Position numbers and translations under genes: made by a program
Assembly: GCA_963691905.1 (NCBI GenBank)
Contig: OY829893.1
Location: forward strand, 868,001 to 932,000
Direction: 5' to 3'
Source: QGON01 sp963691905
Lineage (GTDB): Bacteria > Pseudomonadota > Gammaproteobacteria > Chromatiales > Chromatiaceae
DNA length: 64,000 nt
In this document: in pieces, positions 8,027-14,825 of the stretch
How positions within the stretch are numbered: position 1 is the first letter of the stretch
Layout: each line of letters begins with the position of its first letter
The notes under the pieces: generated by a model
What the model saw: the letters and a program-made list of their open reading frames with translations, nothing else
Database searches by the model: none
Told to the model about the DNA's origin: nothing

Positions 8027-8794
8027 ATGAACATCCCAAGATCAACCATTCGGCTACTGTTACTGATTTTGGCGCTGAGTCTGTCATCGATTGGCGCCCA
8101 GGCAGATGAGATCCGGGTGGCGGTCGCCTCGAACTTCAGTGGGACCATCAAGGAGATCGCTCAGCGGTTCGAGGTCCAATCCGGTCACAAGGTGATCCTG
8201 AGTGTGGGTTCCACCGGCAAGCACTATGCGCAGATCCGCAACGGCGCTCCTTTTGACCTTTATTTTGCAGCGGATACCCGTCGCCCCAAACTGCTGGATG
8301 AATCAGGTCTGATTATTTCCGGCAGCCGTTTCACCTATGCCGTCGGGCGGGTCGTATTATGGAGTCCCAAAGCGGGTTTTGTGGATAAGCAAGGGCTGGT
8401 ACTTGAGCAAGGTGATTTTCGTTTCCTTGCTGCCGCAAATCCGAAGCTTGCCCCCTACGGCAGAGCGGCAAAGGAGGTGCTGCAGACCCGTGGTCTGTGG
8501 AAAAAGCTGCGCGGGCGTATGGTGCGGGGTGAGAACATCGGCCAGACCTTTCAATTCGTGAAGAGTGGCAATGCAGAACTGGGATTCGTTGCCTACTCCC
8601 AGATAAAACAGCCGCATAGCGAGCCTTCCGGATCGCTCTGGGAGGTGCCACAGTCGCTCTATCGGCCCATCGAACAACAGGCGGTATTGCTGCGGGACAG
8701 GCCTGCTGCCAGAGCCTTGCTGGAATTCGTCAGGGGAGATGAGGCGCTGGCAATCATCAGAGGCTATGGTTATGGAACAGAGAGCGATGGCTGA
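8027..8794 (+). CDS. modA: Molybdate ABC transporter, periplasmic binding protein
   Basis: ModA captures molybdate in the periplasm for ModBC. The 255-residue product has a signal peptide ending near IGAQA, then EIRVAVASNFSGTIKEIAQRFE, GSTGKHYAQIRNGAPFDLYFAADTRRPKLL and NPKLAPYGRAAKEVL, all family hallmarks; the early Ser and the GSTG serine are typical oxyanion contacts. I chose ATG 8027, preceded by AAGAGAAG, over the more distal TTG at 8003. The gene overlaps modB by one base (TGATG), so the two are probably translationally coupled. Molybdenum uptake fits nitrate respiration. Confidence 0.93.
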   Translation: MNIPRSTIRLLLLILALSLSSIGAQADEIRVAVASNFSGTIKEIAQRFEVQSGHKVILSVGSTGKHYAQIRNGAPFDLYFAADTRRPKLLDESGLIISGSRFTYAVGRVVLWSPKAGFVDKQGLVLEQGDFRFLAAANPKLAPYGRAAKEVLQTRGLWKKLRGRMVRGENIGQTFQFVKSGNAELGFVAYSQIKQPHSEPSGSLWEVPQSLYRPIEQQAVLLRDRPAARALLEFVRGDEALAIIRGYGYGTESDG

Positions 8795-9468
8795 TGTTGG
8801 ATGAGGGCGATCTCACTGCACTCTGGATAACGCTGCGATTGGCGGGGCTGACCCTGGTGATTTTGCTGTTGCTCGGTACGCCGCTCGCCTGGTGGTTGTC
8901 CAGAACCCAGCGGCGTTTCAAAGCGGTGGTGGAGGCTGTGGTGGCGCTGCCGCTGGTGTTGCCACCAACGGTGCTGGGATTCTATCTGCTGGTGGCTTTG
9001 GGACCCAACGGACCGGTGGGTGGTCTGATGATGACGCTGGGGGGGGAGCCACTCGCTTTCACCTTTGCCGGGCTGGTGATCGGTTCTGTTTTTTACTCAC
9101 TCCCTTTTGTGGTGCAGCCCCTGCAGGGGGCGTTTGCTGCCATTGGACGCAGGCCGATGGAGGTCGCCGCTACCCTTGGCGCCTCACCCCTGGATCGGTT
9201 CTTCACGGTTGCGGTGCCGCTTGCCCGTCCCGGTTTCCTCACTGCGGCGGTACTCGGTTTTGCCCATACTGTAGGCGAGTTCGGCGTGGTGTTGATGATC
9301 GGCGGAAACATCCCCGGCGAGACCCAGGTGCTCTCCATTGCGATCTATGATCATGTCGAGGCGCTGGAGTATGGCCATGCCCACTGGCTGGCCGGAGGCC
9401 TGCTGCTGCTCTCCTTTCTGTTGCTGTTGGCGGTGTATGTCCTGAATCGCCGCTTCAAGGTGGTGTGA
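8794..9468 (+). CDS. modB: Molybdate ABC transporter permease
   Basis: A 224-residue inner-membrane permease that forms the molybdate channel. It opens with LTALWITLRLAGLTLVILLLLGTPLAWWL, carries VVALPLVLPPTVLGFYLL, and has the ABC-permease EAA loop MEVAATLGASPLDRFFTVAVPLARPGFLTAAVLGFAHTVGEFGVVLMIGG (split here for length in meaning only: residues about 127-175). The length matches ModB. The start overlaps the modA stop by one base, and its own stop overlaps the modC start. Confidence 0.93.
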   Translation: MLDEGDLTALWITLRLAGLTLVILLLLGTPLAWWLSRTQRRFKAVVEAVVALPLVLPPTVLGFYLLVALGPNGPVGGLMMTLGGEPLAFTFAGLVIGSVFYSLPFVVQPLQGAFAAIGRRPMEVAATLGASPLDRFFTVAVPLARPGFLTAAVLGFAHTVGEFGVVLMIGGNIPGETQVLSIAIYDHVEALEYGHAHWLAGGLLLLSFLLLLAVYVLNRRFKVV

Positions 9469-10538
9469 CCGTGACGATCGAAGCGCGCTTTCTGATCGAA
9501 CGGGGCGACTTTACCCTGGACGCTGATTTTATGGTGCCCGCGCAGGGAATTAGCGCAATCTTTGGGGCCTCTGGCTGCGGAAAGACGACCCTGTTGCGGG
9601 CCATTGCAGGTCTTGAGCAGCCGGCCAGGGGCTATCTGAAGATAGCCGGAGAGGTCTGGCAGGATGGTGAGCGTTTTTTGCCCCCCCATCAGCGGCCCCT
9701 GGGTTATGTCTTTCAGGAGGCGAGCCTTTTCCCCCACCTTTCGGTGCGGGGGAATCTTGAGTATGGCTACAAACGGCTCCCGCCGGAGGCACGGCGGGTC
9801 GATTTCAACCGGGCGGTCACCCTGCTTGGTATCGGTCCCCTGTTGGCCCGCCGTCCCCAAGGACTCTCCGGGGGCGAACGCCAGCGGGTGGCCATTGCCC
9901 GGGCGCTGCTCACCAGTCCCCGTCTGCTGTTGATGGATGAGCCACTGGCGGCGCTTGACCGACAGAGCAAGACAGAGATCCTGCCCTTTCTCGAACGGCT
10001 GCATGAAGAGCTGTCGATCCCGGTACTCTACGTCAGTCATGCGCCGGATGAGGTGGCACGGCTCGCCGATCAACTGGTGCTGTTGGAGCAGGGCCGGGTG
10101 AGGGCCTCCGGTCCGATTGGTGAGATGTTGACCCGTGTTGACCTGCCGCTTGCGCATGGGGACGAGGCAGAGGCGATCGTCGAGGCGACAGTCGCAGAGC
10201 ATGACGAGACGTTCCATCTCACCCACCTTGAGTTTCCCGGTGGCCGTTTCACCGTGGCGAGAAAGGATCTGCCGGTGGGGCAGCCGGCGCGGCTGCGCCT
10301 GCTTGCCCGGGATGTCAGTCTGAGCCTCGAACGGCAAGAGGGTACCAGCATCCTGAATATCTTTCCGGCAAAGGTCGAAACCCTGGCCGATGAAAATCCT
10401 GCCCAGTTGATGGTACGGCTGGATGCCGGGGGCGTGCCGATTCTCTCCCGCATCACCCGCAAGTCAGCAACTATTCTTGCCCTCGAACCAGGAAAAACGG
10501 TCTATGTGCAGGTCAAAACAGTTGCGCTGCTGGGCTGA
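9465..10538 (+). CDS. modC: Molybdate ABC transporter ATP-binding protein
   Basis: ModC powers molybdate import. The 357-residue protein has Walker A GASGCGKTT at about residues 34-42, the signature LSGGERQRVAIARALL near 134, Walker B RLLLMDEPLAALD near 150, and the switch His in YVSHAPDEVARLAD. After about residue 280 comes a molybdate-binding TOBE-type domain (TSILNIFPAKVETL to the end), typical of ModC. Start is GTG at 9465, overlapping the modB stop; a second GTG 6 bases on is possible. No ModE gene or ModE box was identified. Confidence 0.94.
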   Translation: MTVTIEARFLIERGDFTLDADFMVPAQGISAIFGASGCGKTTLLRAIAGLEQPARGYLKIAGEVWQDGERFLPPHQRPLGYVFQEASLFPHLSVRGNLEYGYKRLPPEARRVDFNRAVTLLGIGPLLARRPQGLSGGERQRVAIARALLTSPRLLLMDEPLAALDRQSKTEILPFLERLHEELSIPVLYVSHAPDEVARLADQLVLLEQGRVRASGPIGEMLTRVDLPLAHGDEAEAIVEATVAEHDETFHLTHLEFPGGRFTVARKDLPVGQPARLRLLARDVSLSLERQEGTSILNIFPAKVETLADENPAQLMVRLDAGGVPILSRITRKSATILALEPGKTVYVQVKTVALLG

Positions 10539-10688
10539 TCCGCTGGTCGTCCATGTGCGTTTGTAACTTATTGCAAATACCTGTTTTATTTATGGACTAA
10601 TGATTGACGGTAAAAGTTTGGGTAGTGAGAATGCCCGTCAGTCTCTTTGTGATTTGTGAGAACCTGAGCATGCAAGGTACCTTGGGTT

Positions 10689-11162
10689 ATGAATAGTCAA
10701 AACCTGGAAGCCCCCCAGGGCGGCGGCCGCACTTTTAACCTGCACTTTTTTGATGGCAGTTCCCGCAACGTGCCGGTCGTCGATGTCGAGGAGCCCTATC
10801 CTGATGGACGCCTGATTGTTTCGCGTACGGATCCGGATGGCGTCATCACTCATGTCAACCAGTCTTTTGTCGACATGTCCGGCTATTCCGAGGCGGAGCT
10901 GCTCGGCACGCCCCACCATATTCTGCGGCATCCCGATATGCCGCCGGCCGCGTTCAAAGGCTTGTGGGATACCATCAAAGCCGGTAACCGCTGGCAGGGT
11001 TATGTAAAAAATCTGCGTAAGGACGGACGTTTCTACTGGGTTTACGCTACGGTGATCCCGAACCTGCGCCACGGCAAGCTCATCGGCTATACATCGGTGC
11101 GCCGCAAGCCCTCACGACTCAGGATCAAGGAGTGTGAGGCACTCTATCCCACCCTGTTTTGA
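10689..11162 (+). CDS. PAS domain protein, Aer-like sensor module
   Basis: A 157-residue cytoplasmic protein made almost entirely of one PAS domain (about residues 40-140): RTDPDGVITHVNQSFVDMSGYSEAELLGTPHHILRHPDMPPAAFKGLW and a PAC-like end WQGYVKNLRKDGRFYWVYATVIPN. This form is like the N-terminal PAS of Aer-type receptors, which bind FAD and sense redox state, but no HAMP or signalling domain follows. Seven bases separate it from the PhnD-like gene, so the two are probably co-transcribed. Cofactor binding is inferred only from the Aer-type match. Confidence 0.82.
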   Translation: MNSQNLEAPQGGGRTFNLHFFDGSSRNVPVVDVEEPYPDGRLIVSRTDPDGVITHVNQSFVDMSGYSEAELLGTPHHILRHPDMPPAAFKGLWDTIKAGNRWQGYVKNLRKDGRFYWVYATVIPNLRHGKLIGYTSVRRKPSRLRIKECEALYPTLF

Positions 11163-11168
11163 AGCATC

Positions 11169-11924
11169 ATGAAGCACAAACCCTTTCAGTTTACCGTCAG
11201 CCCGGATTTCGCCCCCACCTCACTGGCCGGCTGGCACATCTTTAACACCTGGTTGCAGCGATCCCTTGATACCCGGATTCATCTGGATATCTATCAGGAT
11301 TTCGCATCACAGCGACAGGCGATCCGGAACGACGCAATCGATTTGATCTTCGCCAATCCCTACGATGCTTCCATGCTGATTCGGGAAAAGGGTTTCCACT
11401 GCCTGGCTCGCCCGGGGGGGCGTTCCGATGAGGTAGTGATTGCGGTGCGAGGCGATCACCCGGCAAGCACTGTGGAGGGGCTGGAAGCGGGGATGCGGCT
11501 TGCCTCCACCGATGATCCCGATGTACACATGATGGGAATGATCATGTTGGAACCGGCAAATATCAATGCCGACAACATAGAACGCCGCATCTGCAGCAGC
11601 TATGTCTTGGTTGCCAAGGAGCTCCTTTCTGTTCAAAGTGAGGTCGGATTGTTCCTGGCTGAAGCATTTTACGAGCTCAGCAAAATCACACGACGGCAAC
11701 TTCGCCCACTGGTACAGAGCCAGATACAGGTCGTTCACCACGCCCTGATGGTTGGTCCGCGTATGCAGCATCTGAATGAAGTGCTGCTGCAAAGATTACA
11801 GGAGATGCCGCAGACAGCTCGTGGACAGGGTGTGCTCGACAGTTTGGGTTACAAGACCTGGGAAGCGGTGGAAGAGGAGGATGTTGAGTTCATGATAGAT
11901 CTGATGGACACGCTTGTGGGATAA
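11169..11924 (+). CDS. PhnD-like periplasmic-binding-fold protein lacking a signal peptide
   Basis: A 251-residue protein with the type II periplasmic binding fold of the PhnD (phosphate/phosphonate binding) family: FAPTSLAGWHIFNTWLQRSL, YQDFASQRQAIRNDAIDLIFANPYDASML and a hinge-like VVIAVRGDHPA segment. Unlike transport proteins it has no signal peptide and no ABC permease or ATPase beside it, so it probably works in the cytoplasm as a ligand sensor. Its tight linkage to the PAS gene suggests a two-protein sensing unit; that is inference. Residues after about 180 (helical, MQHLNEVLLQRLQEMPQTARG) match the second lobe's end. Confidence 0.7.
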   Translation: MKHKPFQFTVSPDFAPTSLAGWHIFNTWLQRSLDTRIHLDIYQDFASQRQAIRNDAIDLIFANPYDASMLIREKGFHCLARPGGRSDEVVIAVRGDHPASTVEGLEAGMRLASTDDPDVHMMGMIMLEPANINADNIERRICSSYVLVAKELLSVQSEVGLFLAEAFYELSKITRRQLRPLVQSQIQVVHHALMVGPRMQHLNEVLLQRLQEMPQTARGQGVLDSLGYKTWEAVEEEDVEFMIDLMDTLVG

Positions 11925-11955
11925 GGGCAGTGGAACCGGTGCCCCGATTCAATCG

Positions 11956-11990
11956 GTAGGGTGCGCTGTGCGCACCATGATTGCTCACAA
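11956..11990. repeat. GTAGGGTGCGC-type palindrome (single unit)
   Basis: GTAGGGTGCGCTGTGCGCAC at 11956 begins with the common GTAGG head and forms a GGTGCGC/GCGCACC stem around TGT. The same unit occurs at 12600, 32696-32773 and 39486-39552. It lies between the PhnD-like gene and the DUF2058 gene. Confidence 0.7.
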
Positions 11991-12056
11991 GAGTTGCACA
12001 ACCAGGCAAATTGGCGGCATGATTTGTCCCGCATTTAACGATTTGGGAAACATCTG

Positions 12057-12596
12057 ATGGGTAATTCACTGCAGGATCAGTTCCTGAAAACGGGCCTGGT
12101 GGACAAACAGCAGGCGAACAAGGCGAAAAAAAACGTCCATAAAAAGAGCAAACAGCAGCGCAACAGCAAAGAAAAGATCGTCGATGAGAACAAACTGCGC
12201 GTACAACAGGCCCAGGCGAAAAAAGCCGCACGGGATCTGGAACTCAATCGTCAGCAGAAAGCGCAGGCAGAGCAACGGGCGATTGCTGCTCAGGTGAAAC
12301 AGTTGATCGAAATGAATCGCCTGCCAAGGGACAGGGCCGAGGTTCCCTACAACTTCACCGAAAAGACCAGGATCAAAAAGATCTACGTGACCGATACCCA
12401 ACACGACCAGTTGAGTCGCGGGTTACTGGCAATCGTCCGTTTAGGCGAAACCTATGAGCTGGTTCCCGCAGTGGTGGCAGAGAAGATACGGCTCAGGGAT
12501 GAGGCAAGCATCATCCTCATCAACGAGTCGCAGAAGAGCAGTGATGAGGATGATCTCTATGCTGACTACCAGGTGCCCGACGACCTGATGTGGTAG
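12057..12596 (+). CDS. DUF2058 family (YaiL-like) protein
   Basis: A 179-residue, highly charged cytoplasmic protein of the DUF2058/YaiL family, sometimes called a nucleoprotein or polynucleotide-associated protein. Hallmarks: the opening NSLQDQFLKTGLVDKQQANKAKK, a long Lys/Gln/Glu-rich helix (about residues 15-90), then LPRDRAEVPYNFTEKTRIKKIYVTDTQHDQLSRGLLAIVR and a C-terminal domain ending DDPYADY-like (here EDDLYADYQVPDDLMW). Function is not established. It stands alone between two GTAGGGTGCGC palindromes. Confidence 0.85.
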   Translation: MGNSLQDQFLKTGLVDKQQANKAKKNVHKKSKQQRNSKEKIVDENKLRVQQAQAKKAARDLELNRQQKAQAEQRAIAAQVKQLIEMNRLPRDRAEVPYNFTEKTRIKKIYVTDTQHDQLSRGLLAIVRLGETYELVPAVVAEKIRLRDEASIILINESQKSSDEDDLYADYQVPDDLMW

Positions 12597-12599
12597 CGG

Positions 12600-12620
12600 G
12601 TAGGGTGTGCCGTGCGCACC
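12600..12620. repeat. GTAGGGTG-type palindrome (degenerate unit)
   Basis: GTAGGGTGTGCCGTGCGCAC at 12600 is a slightly degenerate copy of the unit at 11956, starting 4 bases after the preceding stop codon. The two copies flank the DUF2058 gene. Confidence 0.6.
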
Positions 12621-12725
12621 TTACAGTCGTATTTCCGAAGCTGGTGAGAAAACCGTCCAAGCTATGCGATAATCTCCATTTTTTACAGGTCGCAGGTCTT
12701 GCAGAAACAGGCTCCGGAAAAGTCA

Positions 12726-13277
12726 GTGTTGGAACCCAACTGGTCCAGTTGGAAGCGGTTGCGCTTTTCGTCCGTTCCGAAGGACGTGCTCGGCTGGTTG
12801 CGGGATGAGGGTTCCCTGACGCGGCGGGTGATACAGGCCTGCGCCGGTGACTTCCGGGTGCGGGTACTACACCAGGGTTGGGGAGCGCCGCTCTACAGCG
12901 AGGGACAGGTACTCAGATTACGGAGGGGGGAGACCACCCTGGTGCGGGAGGTCGAACTGCTTTGCGATGAAATCCCTTGGGTTTTTGCCAGAACCCTGAT
13001 TCCCGCGACCAGTCTTAAGGGTCCGGCAAGACGCCTGACCCTGCTCGGAGACAAGCCGTTGGGGGCGGTGCTGTTTTCAGATCCTCATGTGCACCGGGGA
13101 ATCACTCAGGTTGCCCGGTTGCAGCCCCGCCATCCCCTGTTTGCCGCAGCCACCCCGCATCTGGCGCGCCTACCGGCTGAACTCTGGGGGCGACGGACCC
13201 TGTTCTATATTGCCGGGCGTCCGTTGTTGGTGAATGAGATATTCCTGCCGGATATTCCTCGGGATGAAGGTCGATGA
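12726..13277 (+). CDS. ubiC: Chorismate lyase UbiC
   Basis: UbiC cleaves chorismate to 4-hydroxybenzoate and pyruvate, the first step of ubiquinone synthesis. Family motifs: WLRDEGSLTRRV near the start, LVREVELLCDEIPWVFARTLIPATSLKG, GDKPLGAVLF and a closing WGRRTLFYIAGRPLLVNEIFLP; the Arg and Glu of LVREVELL and NEIFLP are in the active-site set. The start is uncertain: TTG 12699, GTG 12726 and TTG 12729 are in frame, and GTG 12726 (183 aa) best matches family length. The stop overlaps the ubiA start (ATGA), so the two are coupled. Confidence 0.92.
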   Translation: MLEPNWSSWKRLRFSSVPKDVLGWLRDEGSLTRRVIQACAGDFRVRVLHQGWGAPLYSEGQVLRLRRGETTLVREVELLCDEIPWVFARTLIPATSLKGPARRLTLLGDKPLGAVLFSDPHVHRGITQVARLQPRHPLFAAATPHLARLPAELWGRRTLFYIAGRPLLVNEIFLPDIPRDEGR

Positions 13278-14098
13278 GTGGGCCAGAAGTCAAACTGGAG
13301 TCGCTACAATCCGGTCCGGTCTCCTGGCAGGAGCGGCTGCGTCGATACGCGCTGCTGATCCGTCTCAATCGTCCCATCGGCATCCTGCTGCTGCTCTGGC
13401 CGACGCTCTGGGCGCTCTGGGTGGCGGGCGATGGCCAGCCCCCCTGGCGGATCGTGCTGGTTTTTATCTGTGGTGTGGCGCTGATGCGTTCTGCCGGCTG
13501 CGCCATCAACGACTATGCCGACCGCCACATCGATGGCCTTGTGGAGCGCACCCGATTAAGGCCGATCGCTGCGGGACTGGTCACTCCCAAGGAGGCGCTG
13601 GGGGTATTTGTCATTCTCTGTCTGATTGCCTTCCTGCTGCTCTTCTTTCTCAACTGGCAGACCAAACTGCTCTCGGTGGGAGCGGTGATTCTCGCCGCTG
13701 TCTATCCCTTCATGAAACGCTACACTCACCTGCCCCAGGTGGTATTGGGCGCTGCCTTTGGCTGGGCGGTGCCGATGTCGTTCATGGCAGTGGGCGAGTC
13801 TCTGCCCCTGGTCGCCTGGGTGCTGTTCGCCGCCACCTTGTTATGGGCGCTGATCTACGATACCCAATACGCCATGGTTGACCGGGAAGACGATCTCAAG
13901 ATCGGCGTAAAATCCACTGCGATCCTGTTTGGCCGTCACGATATTCTGATCATCGGCATCCTGCAGTTGGTAATGCTGGGGTTGATGGTCTGGGTGGGTG
14001 TGTTGGCGGATCGTGGTTTGCTCTACTATCTTGGTGTGGCGGCTGGCGCCGTCCTGTTTGTCCATCAACAGAATGTAATTATACGTAGGTCGGGTTAG
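13274..14098 (+). CDS. ubiA: 4-hydroxybenzoate octaprenyltransferase UbiA, C-terminus truncated
   Basis: UbiA prenylates 4-hydroxybenzoate in the inner membrane, the step after UbiC. The 274 residues include both aspartate-rich motifs, NDYADRHIDG (about residues 77-86) and DTQYAMVDREDD (about 196-207), and good similarity to E. coli UbiA through LFVHQQNVI. After that the E. coli protein continues for ~33 residues with a last membrane helix, whereas here the frame enters a REP element at 14085 and stops after IRRSG. The last helix is therefore missing. Whether the enzyme still works is unknown; a second ubiA elsewhere would be informative. Confidence 0.9.
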   Translation: MSGPEVKLESLQSGPVSWQERLRRYALLIRLNRPIGILLLLWPTLWALWVAGDGQPPWRIVLVFICGVALMRSAGCAINDYADRHIDGLVERTRLRPIAAGLVTPKEALGVFVILCLIAFLLLFFLNWQTKLLSVGAVILAAVYPFMKRYTHLPQVVLGAAFGWAVPMSFMAVGESLPLVAWVLFAATLLWALIYDTQYAMVDREDDLKIGVKSTAILFGRHDILIIGILQLVMLGLMVWVGVLADRGLLYYLGVAAGAVLFVHQQNVIIRRSG

Positions 14099-14159
14099 CG
14101 CAGCGTAACCCGACGGAACCCTCCAATGTGTCGGGTTACGCTGCGCTAACCCGACCTAC
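14085..14159. repeat. REP pair (BIME) that truncates ubiA
   Basis: GTAGGTCGGGTTAGCGCAGC at 14085 and an inverted copy ending CTAACCCGACCTAC at 14159, heads outward. The sequence AATTATACG occurs at 14077-14085 and again at 14164-14172, so a 9-bp direct repeat brackets the pair. The pair supplies the last ubiA codons and the stop. Confidence 0.88.
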
Positions 14160-14197
14160 CCGAAATTATACGCATCGCAATGGTCAAGGATGACGAC

Positions 14198-14722
14198 ATG
14201 GAATACCGACGCGCTTTTATCCCCGGAGGCTCTCTCTTCTTTACCCTGGTAACCGATAAGAGGAGACCTTTATTCCATGATGGAAAAAACGTGGGTACCC
14301 TGCGGGAGGCGTTCCGCAACGTAAAAATAAAACGTCCTTTCGATATCGACGCCATCGTGATCATGCCGGATCATCTGCATTGCATCTGGACGCTGCCACC
14401 TGGTGATGAGGACTTCTCCACCCGCTGGCGGCTGATAAAGACCTGGTTCACCAAGCATTACCGGGACGATCTGTATGCAGCATCGGATGAAGCCCGGAGA
14501 CAAGCGATATGGCAGCACCGCTTCTGGGAACATGTGCTACGTGACCAGAACGACTTCAACCGGCACGTTGAGTACATCCATTACAACCCTGTAAAACATG
14601 GATATGTAATCGCTGCCAGAGAGTGGCCATACAGCAGTTTTCAACGCTACGCTGATGCCGGAATCTATCCCGCCGATTGGGGCGGCGGTGGCATGGATTT
14701 TAAAGGTATTGGCCGTGAGTGA
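14198..14722 (+). CDS. REP-associated tyrosine transposase (RAYT, Y1 HUH family)
   Basis: A single-domain Y1 transposase of the IS200-like HUH family, domesticated to work on REP sequences. The 174-residue product has the HUH motif in VIMPDHLHCIW (His59, His61) and the catalytic-tyrosine segment RHVEYIHYNPVKHGYV (probably Tyr126), plus the RAYT-typical FWEHVLRDQNDF between them. I chose ATG 14198 since AAGGA at 14186-14190 lies 7 bases upstream; ATG 14180 would add six residues. REP palindromes stand on both sides (14085-14159 and 14732-14812), and the same units occur throughout the window, so it is the likely source of their spread. Confidence 0.93.
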   Translation: MEYRRAFIPGGSLFFTLVTDKRRPLFHDGKNVGTLREAFRNVKIKRPFDIDAIVIMPDHLHCIWTLPPGDEDFSTRWRLIKTWFTKHYRDDLYAASDEARRQAIWQHRFWEHVLRDQNDFNRHVEYIHYNPVKHGYVIAAREWPYSSFQRYADAGIYPADWGGGGMDFKGIGRE

Positions 14723-14731
14723 AGGGTGGCT

Positions 14732-14812
14732 GTCGGATTACGCTGCGCTAATCCGACCTACGGATTTTCTCTGTCTGAGTGGGTAGGTCGGGTTAGCGCA
14801 GCGTAACCCGAC
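14732..14812. repeat. Two REP units downstream of the RAYT gene, heads facing
   Basis: 14732-14761 reads GTCGGATTACGCTGCGCTAA... ending CCTAC, and 14783-14812 reads GTAGGTCGGGTTAGCGCAGC.... The first has a CGGATTA/TAATCCG stem and the second CGGGTTA/TAACCCG. They end 13 bases short of the stop of the 1400-aa eCIS gene on the other strand and may act as a bidirectional 3' end. Confidence 0.85.
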
Positions 14813-14825
14813 AAGCCACTGTTTA

